DNA of 5,854 nucleotides. It comes from an uncultured Bacteroidales bacterium (lineage in GTDB: Bacteria; Bacteroidota; Bacteroidia; Bacteroidales; Paludibacteraceae). Shown here in pieces: positions 1-5,609 of the stretch; the stretch's first letter is position 1; each line of letters starts with the position of its first letter. The notes beneath the pieces are model-generated. The model did not search any database, was not told the origin of the DNA, and was given only the letters and a program-made list of their open reading frames with translations. Made by a program: the position numbers and the translations under genes. Where the stretch lies: positions 1 through 5,854 of the forward strand of contig CAIWIS010000366.1 in the NCBI GenBank assembly GCA_903912795.1. The letters are read 5' to 3'.

Positions 1-324
1 AATATTAGCTTCGTCGAGAATGATAACATCGTATTCGTTACCTGATACTATGGCTTCTAATTCACGAAGTCCGACGTTAGCTGCGTCAATATCAGCTTGT
101 TTTGGTGCATTGAAGATAAAACAGCCCAGACCGTATTGTTTAAGTTTTATGCTAGGCAGGTATTTTGCAATTGAATCGAGTTCAGAGTAATGCATACCCT
201 TGGCATATTGGGCAATAAACACTTTTTTGCCAGCTCCGGTTGCGCGTAATGCCAGTCCAAGCGCGGCAGTGGTTTTACCTTTGCCATTTCCGGTGTAAAC
301 GTGAACGTATCCTTTTTCTTCCAT
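1..324 (-). CDS. cobO: Cob(I)alamin (corrinoid) adenosyltransferase, CobO/BtuR type, 3' part missing
   Basis: Cytoplasmic enzyme that transfers the 5'-deoxyadenosyl group of ATP to the cobalt of reduced corrinoid, making adenosylcobalamin or its precursor. The frame is open from ATG at 324 to the window edge, 108 codons, against roughly 180 in the family. Residues 11-18 are the family P-loop TGNGKGKT, embedded in GYVHVYTGNGKGKTTAALG, and the visible part ends in the Walker B-like stretch VIILDEANI. ATG 324 is chosen because the usual N-terminus (KGYVHVYTG) begins three residues later. Upstream the frame stays open to a TAG at 396-394 but has no ATG, GTG or TTG. The gene lies 87 bases after the btuG-like gene with no visible terminator, so it is probably the third gene of the riboswitch-controlled operon. 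It matches salvage of imported corrinoid. The family is clear; cobO versus btuR is only a naming choice. Confidence 0.93.
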   Translation of the reverse strand, partial: MEEKGYVHVYTGNGKGKTTAALGLALRATGAGKKVFIAQYAKGMHYSELDSIAKYLPSIKLKQYGLGCFIFNAPKQADIDAANVGLRELEAIVSGNEYDVIILDEANI

Positions 325-411
325 GATTTTAGCTGTGTTTTTTGAAAAACCGCCACCGGAATATGTCAGTACTCCGATGACTTGTTTTTCGTTCTAAGAT
401 ATAAATGTGTT

Positions 412-1491
412 TTATTTGGTAATAAAAACTACTTTAATTGGATTTAAGCCCGTGGTAAAGGTAAAGTTCAATGTTCCATCTTCTTTAAAACAGTACATTT
501 TTCCGTTGTTCTTATAATCCGTAACACCAAGATAAATATTTTTGGTTGTTGGATTCACATTTATACAATAGGGGGTTTTATCAATGGCTGTTGTTACAAG
601 TGTTTCGGTTATTAATTTTTCGTTTTTTACATCGTAAACAGTAATATTTTTGTTTGTGGCTTGCCAATTGGCATCGTAATCAAAGTTGTAAATAAACAAT
701 TTATCTCCTAAAATGTCAAAATTTTTGGCCTTTACGGCAATGTCGGTAACTTTGTTTGTTCCTGCTTCGATGCGTTGAAATTTACCTGAAATCAAATTAT
801 AATCGCCATTGGAAATTACGTAAACATCTCCATAACCATCTGCTTTTAAAAACTGAGGATTGAGATTCACTGTAATTTTCTTTTCTTCGGTGAATGTTGC
901 AAGGTTTATTACAGAAATTGTGCTATCCTTTACAGCATTATAACCACCAGTATTTGCTACATATAGTTTGTTATTTGCAATAACACTGCCATCGGGGTTT
1001 GAACCTACCGCTAATGCAGTTCCTAAGGTTAAGCTGGTGGTGTCCAATTGTGTAACATGACCATCAAATAATACAATATTGACCTTTCCGTTTGCAGCGG
1101 TTAGTGAGCGTGGCGAAACAGGCTCTTTTGCCGCATTAAGCATTGGGATAGATTTAATGCTCACTCCTGTTTTAGCATTTACAACCTCAATAATGCTAGA
1201 TGTAGATACGGCAATATATAATTTAGATCCGTAAACTATCATGTCCTGTCCGGTGTCGCCAAGTCCACGGTTGTTTTTGTCGAGAAACAAATCGGCCGAG
1301 GCAAAATTAGTTGCAAAATCATAGTAGGTTAAACTGGCATTGTTTGCTTTCCATTTGCCCGAATTGAGTACAAATACCCCTGTACTAACGGCAGGCATTT
1401 CATGAATGACCTCTGTGGGTTCGCATGCAGTGAAAAAAGAAACTGCAAGAACGGATACTAAAAAAGACGCTAAAAAATTGTTTGTTTTCAT
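412..1491 (-). CDS. btuG: BtuG-type surface lipoprotein with YncE/YVTN-like beta-propeller (DUF5074-like), corrinoid capture
   Basis: 359 residues. A lipoprotein signal peptide ends in the lipobox FTAC with Cys23 as the lipidated residue. The sequence after it (CEPTEVIHE) is acidic, as expected for Bacteroidota lipoproteins sent to the outer leaflet, though it is not a strict export motif. The mature part has beta-propeller repeats: GVFVLNSGKW (about 38-47), KLYIAVSTSS (90-99), NNKLYVANTGG (173-183) followed by STISVINLATF, and further strands to the C-terminus. BtuG proteins in Bacteroides are surface lipoproteins with a seven-bladed propeller that bind cobalamin very tightly and sit on BtuB. 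The length fits that family. The gene begins 33 bases after btuB and shares its riboswitch leader. The BtuG role is inferred from fold, lipidation and position. The cobalamin-contacting residues cannot be assigned by eye, so a generic YncE-like surface protein remains possible. Confidence 0.85.
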   Translation of the reverse strand: MKTNNFLASFLVSVLAVSFFTACEPTEVIHEMPAVSTGVFVLNSGKWKANNASLTYYDFATNFASADLFLDKNNRGLGDTGQDMIVYGSKLYIAVSTSSIIEVVNAKTGVSIKSIPMLNAAKEPVSPRSLTAANGKVNIVLFDGHVTQLDTTSLTLGTALAVGSNPDGSVIANNKLYVANTGGYNAVKDSTISVINLATFTEEKKITVNLNPQFLKADGYGDVYVISNGDYNLISGKFQRIEAGTNKVTDIAVKAKNFDILGDKLFIYNFDYDANWQATNKNITVYDVKNEKLITETLVTTAIDKTPYCINVNPTTKNIYLGVTDYKNNGKMYCFKEDGTLNFTFTTGLNPIKVVFITK

Positions 1492-1524
1492 AAAAAAATG
1501 ATTTTTGAAAAATTGTTTTTGTTT

Positions 1525-3561
1525 TTAAAATTTATAATTAATTGTAAATCTGTAATTTCGGCCGGGCATCGGGTAGAACCTTACAATTTCGTAATTTTTA
1601 TTTGTCAGGTTAATAATCTCAGCCAATAGGCTGAATTTCTTTATGCTAATGCGAGCAAATAAGCTATGATCCATATAAGGTTTTAGCAGGTTAAGTTTGT
1701 TAGAGTTTTGCCCACTGAACCTTTTTCCGGACAGTAGATAATTGTAACCGCACTCCCATTTGCCAGTTTGATAAGCTATTGACCCCGAGCCTGAATGAAC
1801 AGGCGTATAAGGTATTATGTCAAGATAAGTGTCTGTGTTAAGTGTATAATCTTGAGCTAATTGGTAGCTGTAGCTTGCATTTACCCGAATTGTACTTTTG
1901 TGGTTAAATTCTTTTGAAATTTTGAAATTCACATCACAGCCTTTGATGTCAACCCGTCCGATATTACGTACTGACGAAAATGGTATCCCATAAATAACGC
2001 TTATTTTATCTGTAACTCTATTGTAATAAGCATCTAAGCTACATTCCAACTCCGAAAGAAATGAAATATTAGTATTAAAATAGGTAATCCCTGTGTTGAA
2101 TTGGTTGGTAATTTCGGGTCGAAGGTCGGTATGCCCAAAGTCGTGGTAATACAAATCGTTAAAAGTGGGTAGTCTGTAAATGTTTTTATAAAATACTCTT
2201 ACTCTTAACTCTTTGTTTTCGAGTGGTTTGTATATTAAACTTACAGTAGGCGAGAGTTTGTTTCGGTCGGGAGCGGCGGTTTCATTCTGGTTGGTTTCGC
2301 GTGTCGAGGTATAAAGCATATTTGCAGTTAGGGTAAGCTGATTTGTGCTGTATTTAACTGCAATATTGGCTAAACCTGTATGGCGCGTGGGAGCTGCATA
2401 TTGTCGGAATCCAAAATTTGAATCCGAAAATAAGTTATTGTACCACCAATCGAACGACGTAGAGAAAGTTAGCTTTTCGACTGGATAAAACTGGAAAGCC
2501 GTTGTGAGATAGTATTCGCTTTGAACATAATTGTCTATACGAGTTCGGTTTATAAGTGTTTGAAACTTTGGGTCTGTCTCAGTAAATTTCATTGTGGCAT
2601 TGCTAAATTTACCTGAAAACTGATATTGATAATAGCAATTTTTGCGGTTATGGTATTGAAATTGAGCAAGATATTTTTTATCTAATAATCTTTCGGTGGC
2701 ATACGAAAGATAGTAGGTGTCAGAGCCTGGCAATCCTCTTTCTGAGTAATGTTGGTTAAATTTAAGACTGATGTATTCGTAGGAATTAAACTGATAGGTC
2801 GAATTTAATTCTGTACGTAAAGAATGTACATCTGAATTTATCCTGTTTTTTTCAACCCAATTTTTACCTAGTGGGTTTAGGTTCGACATAAATTTATATT
2901 CGCCATTGGCAGTCAGTGCGTTGGCCGATACATTTACATTCCATTTTTGACTCAAGTTCTTACTTAAGTACAGCAATGAATTATACATACCAAACGAACC
3001 GGCTTTAACCGAAATATTGCCCGCAAGTGTTTTTTCTGAATCATATTTAACTTTTTCGGTCGAAAAACTGAGCATACTGGAGCATCCAAACATTCGCGCT
3101 GGTTGTAGCAAACTATTGGGTTGACCATTTGATAGTGAAACGTTTGCGACATTTTCGATAGTAAATTGGCTTAAATCAATTTGCCCCGATTGCACATCGC
3201 TCATTATCATACCGTCATAGCTTACACCAGTGTGTTGAGCTCCCATGCCGCGTACCGACACTGTTTTTAATCCACCAATTCCACCATAATCTTTTACGGT
3301 AACGCCAGCAAAATGCTTAGCAACATCGGCAACGTTCTCAGCATTGAGCGTTTTAAGTTCTTTGTTTGAAATAACTTGAAGGGGTAGGGCAGCTCTTACA
3401 GCCTGTAGCTGCTTGCCTTTAACCAGTACTTCGTGCAGGTTTATATGATGCAGCGAATCAGTTTTCATTTCAACGACCTGAGCCGATGAAATGGAAATGA
3501 GTAAGTTGAAAAAAACGAATGCGCGGATGGCATTCGGACATACAATGACCTTTTTGAACAC
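1525..3561 (-). CDS. btuB: TonB-dependent outer-membrane receptor for cobalamin, BtuB
   Basis: Outer-membrane beta-barrel that imports corrinoids with energy from TonB-ExbB-ExbD. 678 residues, normal for the family. The start is GTG at 3561: an in-frame TGA lies upstream, there is no ATG between, and GTG gives a full signal peptide with probable cleavage after SISSA (about residue 27). INLHEVLVKG (40-49) lies where the TonB-box region is expected. The plug covers about 55-160 and contains the receptor-typical SVRGMGAQHTGVSYDG (102-117). The rest is barrel strands rich in alternating aromatic residues, ending in NYRFTINYKF with the terminal Phe of a barrel-assembly signal. The cobalamin substrate is inferred from the riboswitch upstream and the BtuG-like and adenosyltransferase genes downstream; the protein alone would only say TonB-dependent receptor. 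No frameshift or truncation is seen. Confidence 0.93.
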   Translation of the reverse strand: MFKKVIVCPNAIRAFVFFNLLISISSAQVVEMKTDSLHHINLHEVLVKGKQLQAVRAALPLQVISNKELKTLNAENVADVAKHFAGVTVKDYGGIGGLKTVSVRGMGAQHTGVSYDGMIMSDVQSGQIDLSQFTIENVANVSLSNGQPNSLLQPARMFGCSSMLSFSTEKVKYDSEKTLAGNISVKAGSFGMYNSLLYLSKNLSQKWNVNVSANALTANGEYKFMSNLNPLGKNWVEKNRINSDVHSLRTELNSTYQFNSYEYISLKFNQHYSERGLPGSDTYYLSYATERLLDKKYLAQFQYHNRKNCYYQYQFSGKFSNATMKFTETDPKFQTLINRTRIDNYVQSEYYLTTAFQFYPVEKLTFSTSFDWWYNNLFSDSNFGFRQYAAPTRHTGLANIAVKYSTNQLTLTANMLYTSTRETNQNETAAPDRNKLSPTVSLIYKPLENKELRVRVFYKNIYRLPTFNDLYYHDFGHTDLRPEITNQFNTGITYFNTNISFLSELECSLDAYYNRVTDKISVIYGIPFSSVRNIGRVDIKGCDVNFKISKEFNHKSTIRVNASYSYQLAQDYTLNTDTYLDIIPYTPVHSGSGSIAYQTGKWECGYNYLLSGKRFSGQNSNKLNLLKPYMDHSLFARISIKKFSLLAEIINLTNKNYEIVRFYPMPGRNYRFTINYKF

Positions 3562-3569
3562 AGTGTTAA

Positions 3570-3599
3570 CTATTTGACGATGAATAATCGCTCAAATAG
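3570..3599 (-). promoter_or_regulatory. Leader hairpin directly upstream of the btuB GTG start, possible expression platform
   Basis: CTATTTGA (3599-3592) pairs perfectly with TCAAATAG (3577-3570). After a bulged G, CGAT pairs with ATCG around a 5-nt loop. The stem ends 8 nt before the GTG at 3561 and has no T-tract after it, so it is not an intrinsic terminator. It is well placed to affect ribosome access. A regulatory link with the riboswitch is inferred. The rest of the 3562-3691 leader shows no reading frame or other clear element. Confidence 0.5.
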
Positions 3600-3742
3600 C
3601 TCCCGAAATTGACCTAACAATGGCAAAAATGAATTTCTTTTTGCAGATGTTTCGTCGCTTTTTCCTCGAAAGCTTCTGAAAATTAATTAATGTTTTGGCT
3701 GGTCTTCTGACTTACTCCCGTATTTGAACGCCTTCCCAGATC

Positions 3743-3772
3743 TTGGTTGATTCGTTGTTTGGTTGATTCGTT
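3743..3772. repeat. Two direct copies of a 14-bp unit inside the riboswitch arm
   Basis: TTGGTTGATTCGTT occurs at 3743-3756 and again at 3759-3772, a 16-bp period. It lies on the 3' side of the variable riboswitch arm, between the GGGAAGGC element and the 3774-3791 hairpin. Confidence 0.9.
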
Positions 3773-3773
3773 A

Positions 3774-3791
3774 ATAGTTTTTTCAAACTAT
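3774..3791 (-). other. 7-bp hairpin with GAAA tetraloop capping the riboswitch arm extension
   Basis: The RNA-sense strand reads ATAGTTT-GAAA-AAACTAT, a perfect 7-bp stem with a GNRA-type loop. The repeat array on each side supplies GTTG and CAAC segments that could extend pairing imperfectly down to the riboswitch core. The hairpin is read directly; the extended pairing is inferred. Confidence 0.7.
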
Positions 3792-3818
3792 CAATTGTCA
3801 ACTCTCAACTGTCAACTG
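3791..3818. repeat. Four tandem heptamers inside the riboswitch arm
   Basis: Four adjacent 7-bp units read TCAATTG, TCAACTC, TCAACTG, TCAACTG on the plus strand. They form the 5' side of the extended arm just after GCCACTG. Tandem arrays of this kind usually grow or shrink by replication slippage. Confidence 0.9.
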
Positions 3819-3948
3819 AAATACCAGTGGCAAAAGTGTTGTTCAAAACGTTTAAAGAGCTTACAGCAGCGGGACTGTACAGGATTTACACCTGTTTCCC
3901 ATTTAATTCAGTACACGAGGAATCGCACACCAAAACCAAAAACTTCGA

Positions 3949-3956
3949 CAAAAGTA
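3949..3956 (-). promoter_or_regulatory. Bacteroidota-type -7 promoter box for the btuB-btuG-cobO transcript
   Basis: The minus strand reads TACTTTTG, a full match to the Bacteroidota -7 consensus TAnnTTTG. A start site about 6-8 bases downstream, near 3942, would put the riboswitch P1 stem (from 3936) almost at the 5' end of the RNA, as expected. No TTTG -33 box is found at the usual spacing, but A/T tracts lie upstream (3960-3990). This is an assignment by motif and position only. Confidence 0.55.
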
Positions 3957-4146
3957 ATACTATTTTTTTGAAATAGGATTTTTTTTTAATCTATTATCAA
4001 ATAAAAGTCGCAAGTATCATTTTTATAAATCTTGCTAAATGTATTTATTTGTGCTCGGGTCAAATCAATAGAGAAATTTGTTGAGAAAAAATGGCAGATT
4101 GTTATATTGAATTTTGTACTGTTCTTTTTGTACTGAACAATGCATA

Positions 4147-4220
4147 AAAAGGGGAAGTTGGGGAAACTGGATATTTTGAGTATCTGCTTTTTCCTCTTAA
4201 TCCCCCATTTCCCCACTTTT
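4147..4220 (-). terminator. Long imperfect inverted repeat of G/C tracts, possible terminator
   Basis: On the plus strand AAAAGGGGAAGTTGGGG (4147-4163) faces CCCCCATTTCCCCACTTTT (4202-4220). AAAA/TTTT, GGGGAA/TTCCCC and GGGG/CCCC pair, with small bulges. The loop is about 38 bases. Read on the minus strand, the second arm is followed by TTTTT, so it could end transcription from the AlbA_2 gene before the btuB promoter. The long loop and the distance of over 300 bases from the stop at 4546 keep this tentative. Confidence 0.35.
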
Positions 4221-4270
4221 GGGATTTGGGGATATTAAAAACCAAATGTTTCGATATTTATTCCATTTGG

Positions 4271-4301
4271 GCAATTATTGTGCAATTACAGTGCAATTTG
4301 T
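4271..4301. repeat. Three tandem units of an 11-bp repeat
   Basis: GCAATTATTGT (4271-4281), GCAATTACAGT (4282-4292) and a shortened GCAATTTGT (4293-4301) lie end to end, followed by a further partial unit GCATTGG. Confidence 0.75.
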
Positions 4302-4316
4302 GCATTGGCGTTTTTC

Positions 4317-4350
4317 TGGCGTTATTATGGCCGTATTGGCGTTATTATGG
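4317..4350. repeat. Two copies of a 14-bp direct repeat with 20-bp period
   Basis: TGGCGTTATTATGG occurs at 4317-4330 and at 4337-4350 with no mismatch. A partial unit, TTGGCGTTTTT, lies just before it at about 4305-4315. Confidence 0.85.
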
Positions 4351-4374
4351 CGTCTTAATTTATAAAATAAGTTA

Positions 4375-4404
4375 TCCGACATTTCCGACACGACTCCGAC
4401 ATTT
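4375..4404. repeat. Three imperfect TCCGACATT-type units
   Basis: TCCGACATT (4375-4383), TCCGACACGAC (4384-4394) and TCCGACATTT (4395-4404) follow one another with 9-11 bp spacing. They lie next to the decayed gene copy, at the point that corresponds to the protein C-terminus. Confidence 0.7.
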
Positions 4405-4407
4405 GTC

Positions 4408-4480
4408 AATTCATAATAAGCGGCTTTTTATCTGCTTATCACTCAGACCTAACCCGCTCAAATTATCCTTTCTTTGTCAT
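4408..4480 (-). pseudogene. Decayed, internally deleted copy of the 3' end of the neighbouring AlbA_2/HATPase gene
   Basis: Bases 4421-4464 match 4725-4767 of the neighbouring gene at 38 of 43 aligned positions plus one inserted A. Translated, this gives NLSGLGLSDKQIK against DLSKLGLSDRQIK. Bases 4408-4420 match 4568-4580 at 12 of 13 (the YYEL codons near the protein end). In the intact gene these blocks are separated by 144 bases (48 codons, most of the winged helix); here they touch. Removing the extra A would join the frames as LSDKQIKAAYYEL. Similarity fades beyond about 4480, where an in-frame TGA occurs. It is a remnant of a tandem duplicate or second paralogue, not an expressed gene as it stands. 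Confidence 0.75.
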
Positions 4481-4504
4481 ATTGATAGTATTTCTCTACG
4501 CACC

Positions 4505-4559
4505 TTTCGGTTGTTTAACGGTCGATTATCGGTCGTTTCGGTTGTTTATCGGTCGTTTT
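4505..4559. repeat. 10-11 bp repeat array spanning the stop codon of the AlbA_2 gene
   Basis: TTTCGGTTGTTTA occurs at 4505-4517 and 4536-4548 (31-bp period). Between and after these are units of the form TCGGTCGTTT (4529-4538 and 4549-4558) and ACGGTCGATTA (4518-4528). The stop codon of the gene (4548-4546 on the minus strand) lies inside one unit, so the last codons, encoding NDR, belong to the array. Confidence 0.85.
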
Positions 4560-5193
4560 TAATTGGTAATTCATAGTAAGTTCCTCTACCTGTTTCACCA
4601 ATTCTTACTAATATCTCTTTATCAACCAAATTACGCAATTCATCAACCGTAACTGATTTTCCAATTCCATTGACTTCTTGGTATTCCTTATTTGTAATTT
4701 TACTATGCTCTTTCACATACAACACGGCTTTTATCTGCCTATCACTCAGACCTAACTTACTCAAATCTTCCTTGTTGTAAATGTCTTTACGGAAAACTGT
4801 CCAAAAATCATTGCCTTTGCAAGAAAGTTGTGGAAGAGGAATTTTGGCTTCAAGACATAAATTTCTCATTTTATCCATTCCACGTCCCCACGATTCCACA
4901 TAACCGCTGCGGAAAAAAGTGGTTGCAATATCGGGATTACGTGGTTGTGAAGAATGTTTATCGAGCAAATCTTCAACAGTCCAATTTTCGGGCAATTTTC
5001 CATAATTCCAGATCATAATCTTGTTTTCATAGACACTGATTTGAATCGGATAAGGTCCCGTATAATCTTTTTGTGCAACGGCATTTAGCAGTGCTTCACG
5101 CAACGCATCTTTTGGATATTCGTAGGTTTCCACACGGTAAATATCTTCGTAACTAATCATTGCTTTAATGTACTTTGTGAAAAGCAAATCCAT
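4546..5193 (-). CDS. Frame 3 of the broken gene: HATPase_c_4 and C-terminal winged helix
   Basis: 215 residues from ATG 5193, which is an internal Met of the family (EK-TMDLLFTKY) and could serve as a restart. DALREALLNAVAQKDY (29-44) is the N-box of the RecG-C-terminus/GHKL-like ATPase fold. IQISVYENKIMIWNYGKLPE (50-69) and NPDIATTFFRSGYVESWGRG (86-105) are its other conserved blocks. LGLSDRQIKAVLYVKEHSKI through TGRGTYYEL (about 147-208) is a winged-helix DNA-binding domain. The final IKNDR is encoded by the repeat array described at 4505-4559. If translated alone it would lack the AlbA_2 domain. A segment of its 3' end is duplicated at 4408-4480. Confidence 0.82.
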   Translation of the reverse strand: MDLLFTKYIKAMISYEDIYRVETYEYPKDALREALLNAVAQKDYTGPYPIQISVYENKIMIWNYGKLPENWTVEDLLDKHSSQPRNPDIATTFFRSGYVESWGRGMDKMRNLCLEAKIPLPQLSCKGNDFWTVFRKDIYNKEDLSKLGLSDRQIKAVLYVKEHSKITNKEYQEVNGIGKSVTVDELRNLVDKEILVRIGETGRGTYYELPIKNDR

Positions 5194-5609
5194 TGTTTTT
5201 CGACTTGTTCAAAAAGATTGCCGTGGATTTCGTCCTGGAACAACAAATCGCTGTCGGTACGGAAAAAACCGATTTTTATATACGCACCCGAAACATATTT
5301 TTCAGGGTCGGGGTGAAAAAGCAAAAGCGCTGCTCTTTTCAAATAACCATTGTCTGAGAGTTTCAAGTTATTCAGTAAAGCTTCGTTTGTATCTGTCAGT
5401 AGATCTTCGTCAAGTCGTTTGCTCTTAACTCCTCTCTTGCGAAAAAAGTCAAACGTTTCAGGTTTTAAATCGGCAACCGTAACATTTGGAATGGATACAG
5501 CATCCCAATGTTTGCCCTGCTTTTGTAGCAAGAATTTATCTAATGCCGCGCCCTTTAGTTCTTGTTTGGTAGAGCCGCTACGGTAATGGTACTCACCTTT
5601 GTTCCCAGA
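5157..5609 (-). CDS. Frame 2 of the broken gene: linker and middle region
   Basis: The frame is open from after a TAA at 5612-5610 to TGA at 5159-5157. Family sequence starts at once with KGEYHYRSGSTKQELKGAAL and continues through LLQKQGKHWD (TTG at 5531 is the first usual start codon in frame, but inside conserved sequence), NGYLKRAALLLFHPDPEKYV, GAYIKIGFF and FQDEIHGNLFEQVEK. The closing residues WICFSQSTLKQ are out-of-frame translation of the next segment. The lack of a start codon before the conserved block shows this is a middle piece, not a separate gene. Confidence 0.78.
   Translation of the reverse strand, partial: SGNKGEYHYRSGSTKQELKGAALDKFLLQKQGKHWDAVSIPNVTVADLKPETFDFFRKRGVKSKRLDEDLLTDTNEALLNNLKLSDNGYLKRAALLLFHPDPEKYVSGAYIKIGFFRTDSDLLFQDEIHGNLFEQVEKQWICFSQSTLKQ

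Larger units (their letters stand above)
3692..3936 (-). promoter_or_regulatory. Cobalamin riboswitch in the btuB leader
   Basis: On the minus strand the conserved elements appear in order. A P1 5' strand GTTTTGG (3936-3930) pairs perfectly with CCAAAAC (3698-3692). The GGGAAACAGGTGTAAATCCTG block with its CAGG/CCTG hairpin lies at about 3899-3879. TCCCG (3874-3870) pairs with CGGGA (3720-3716), and TTTGAAC (3847-3841) pairs with GTTCAAA (3729-3723). GCCACTG is at 3831-3825 and GGGAAGGC at 3737-3730. The B12 box AAGTCAGAAGACCAGCCA is at about 3713-3696. This is the standard core of an adenosylcobalamin-type riboswitch. At about 245 nt it is longer than usual because the arm between GCCACTG and GGGAAGGC carries about 87 nt of repeats. 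It should switch off btuB, btuG and cobO when the cobalamin level is high. There is no U-tract terminator before btuB, so control of translation is the likelier mode (inference). Confidence 0.95.

Noticed and set aside
147..356. Minus-strand open frame of 69 codons from a GTG
   Set aside because: It overlaps the adenosyltransferase in another frame; the P-loop protein in the 324 frame is clearly the real gene.
2964..3152. Minus-strand open frame inside btuB
   Set aside because: It lies within the intact btuB gene in another frame and has no recognisable protein features.
3747..3971. Plus-strand open frame of 74 codons
   Set aside because: It runs antisense across the conserved riboswitch, and its sequence follows from the repeats and aptamer.
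3986..4216. Minus-strand open frame of 76 codons between the btuB promoter and the repeats
   Set aside because: Composition is Lys/Ile/Phe-rich as expected from AT-rich DNA, it includes the inverted repeat, and nothing in it resembles a protein family. Apart from the inverted repeat and promoter I see nothing functional in 3957-4146.
4151..4231. Possible G-quadruplex
   Set aside because: Only two G-tracts are close together; the next two are about 60 bases away, so a simple quadruplex is not supported.
4242..4270. CCAAATG/CATTTGG inverted repeat with 15-base loop
   Set aside because: A 7-bp AT-rich stem with no T-tract is too weak to call as a terminator or operator.
4271..4559. Possible CRISPR array
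   Set aside because: Units are only 9-14 bp, have no spacers of uniform length, and there are no cas genes.
4226..4576. Plus-strand open frame of 116 codons
   Set aside because: It is made of the short repeat arrays and the antisense of the decayed copy, and it runs into the 3' end of the AlbA_2 gene.
4830..5586. Plus-strand open frames (4830-5018, 5168-5428, 5350-5586)
   Set aside because: All are antisense to conserved AlbA_2/HATPase coding sequence on the minus strand and show no family features.
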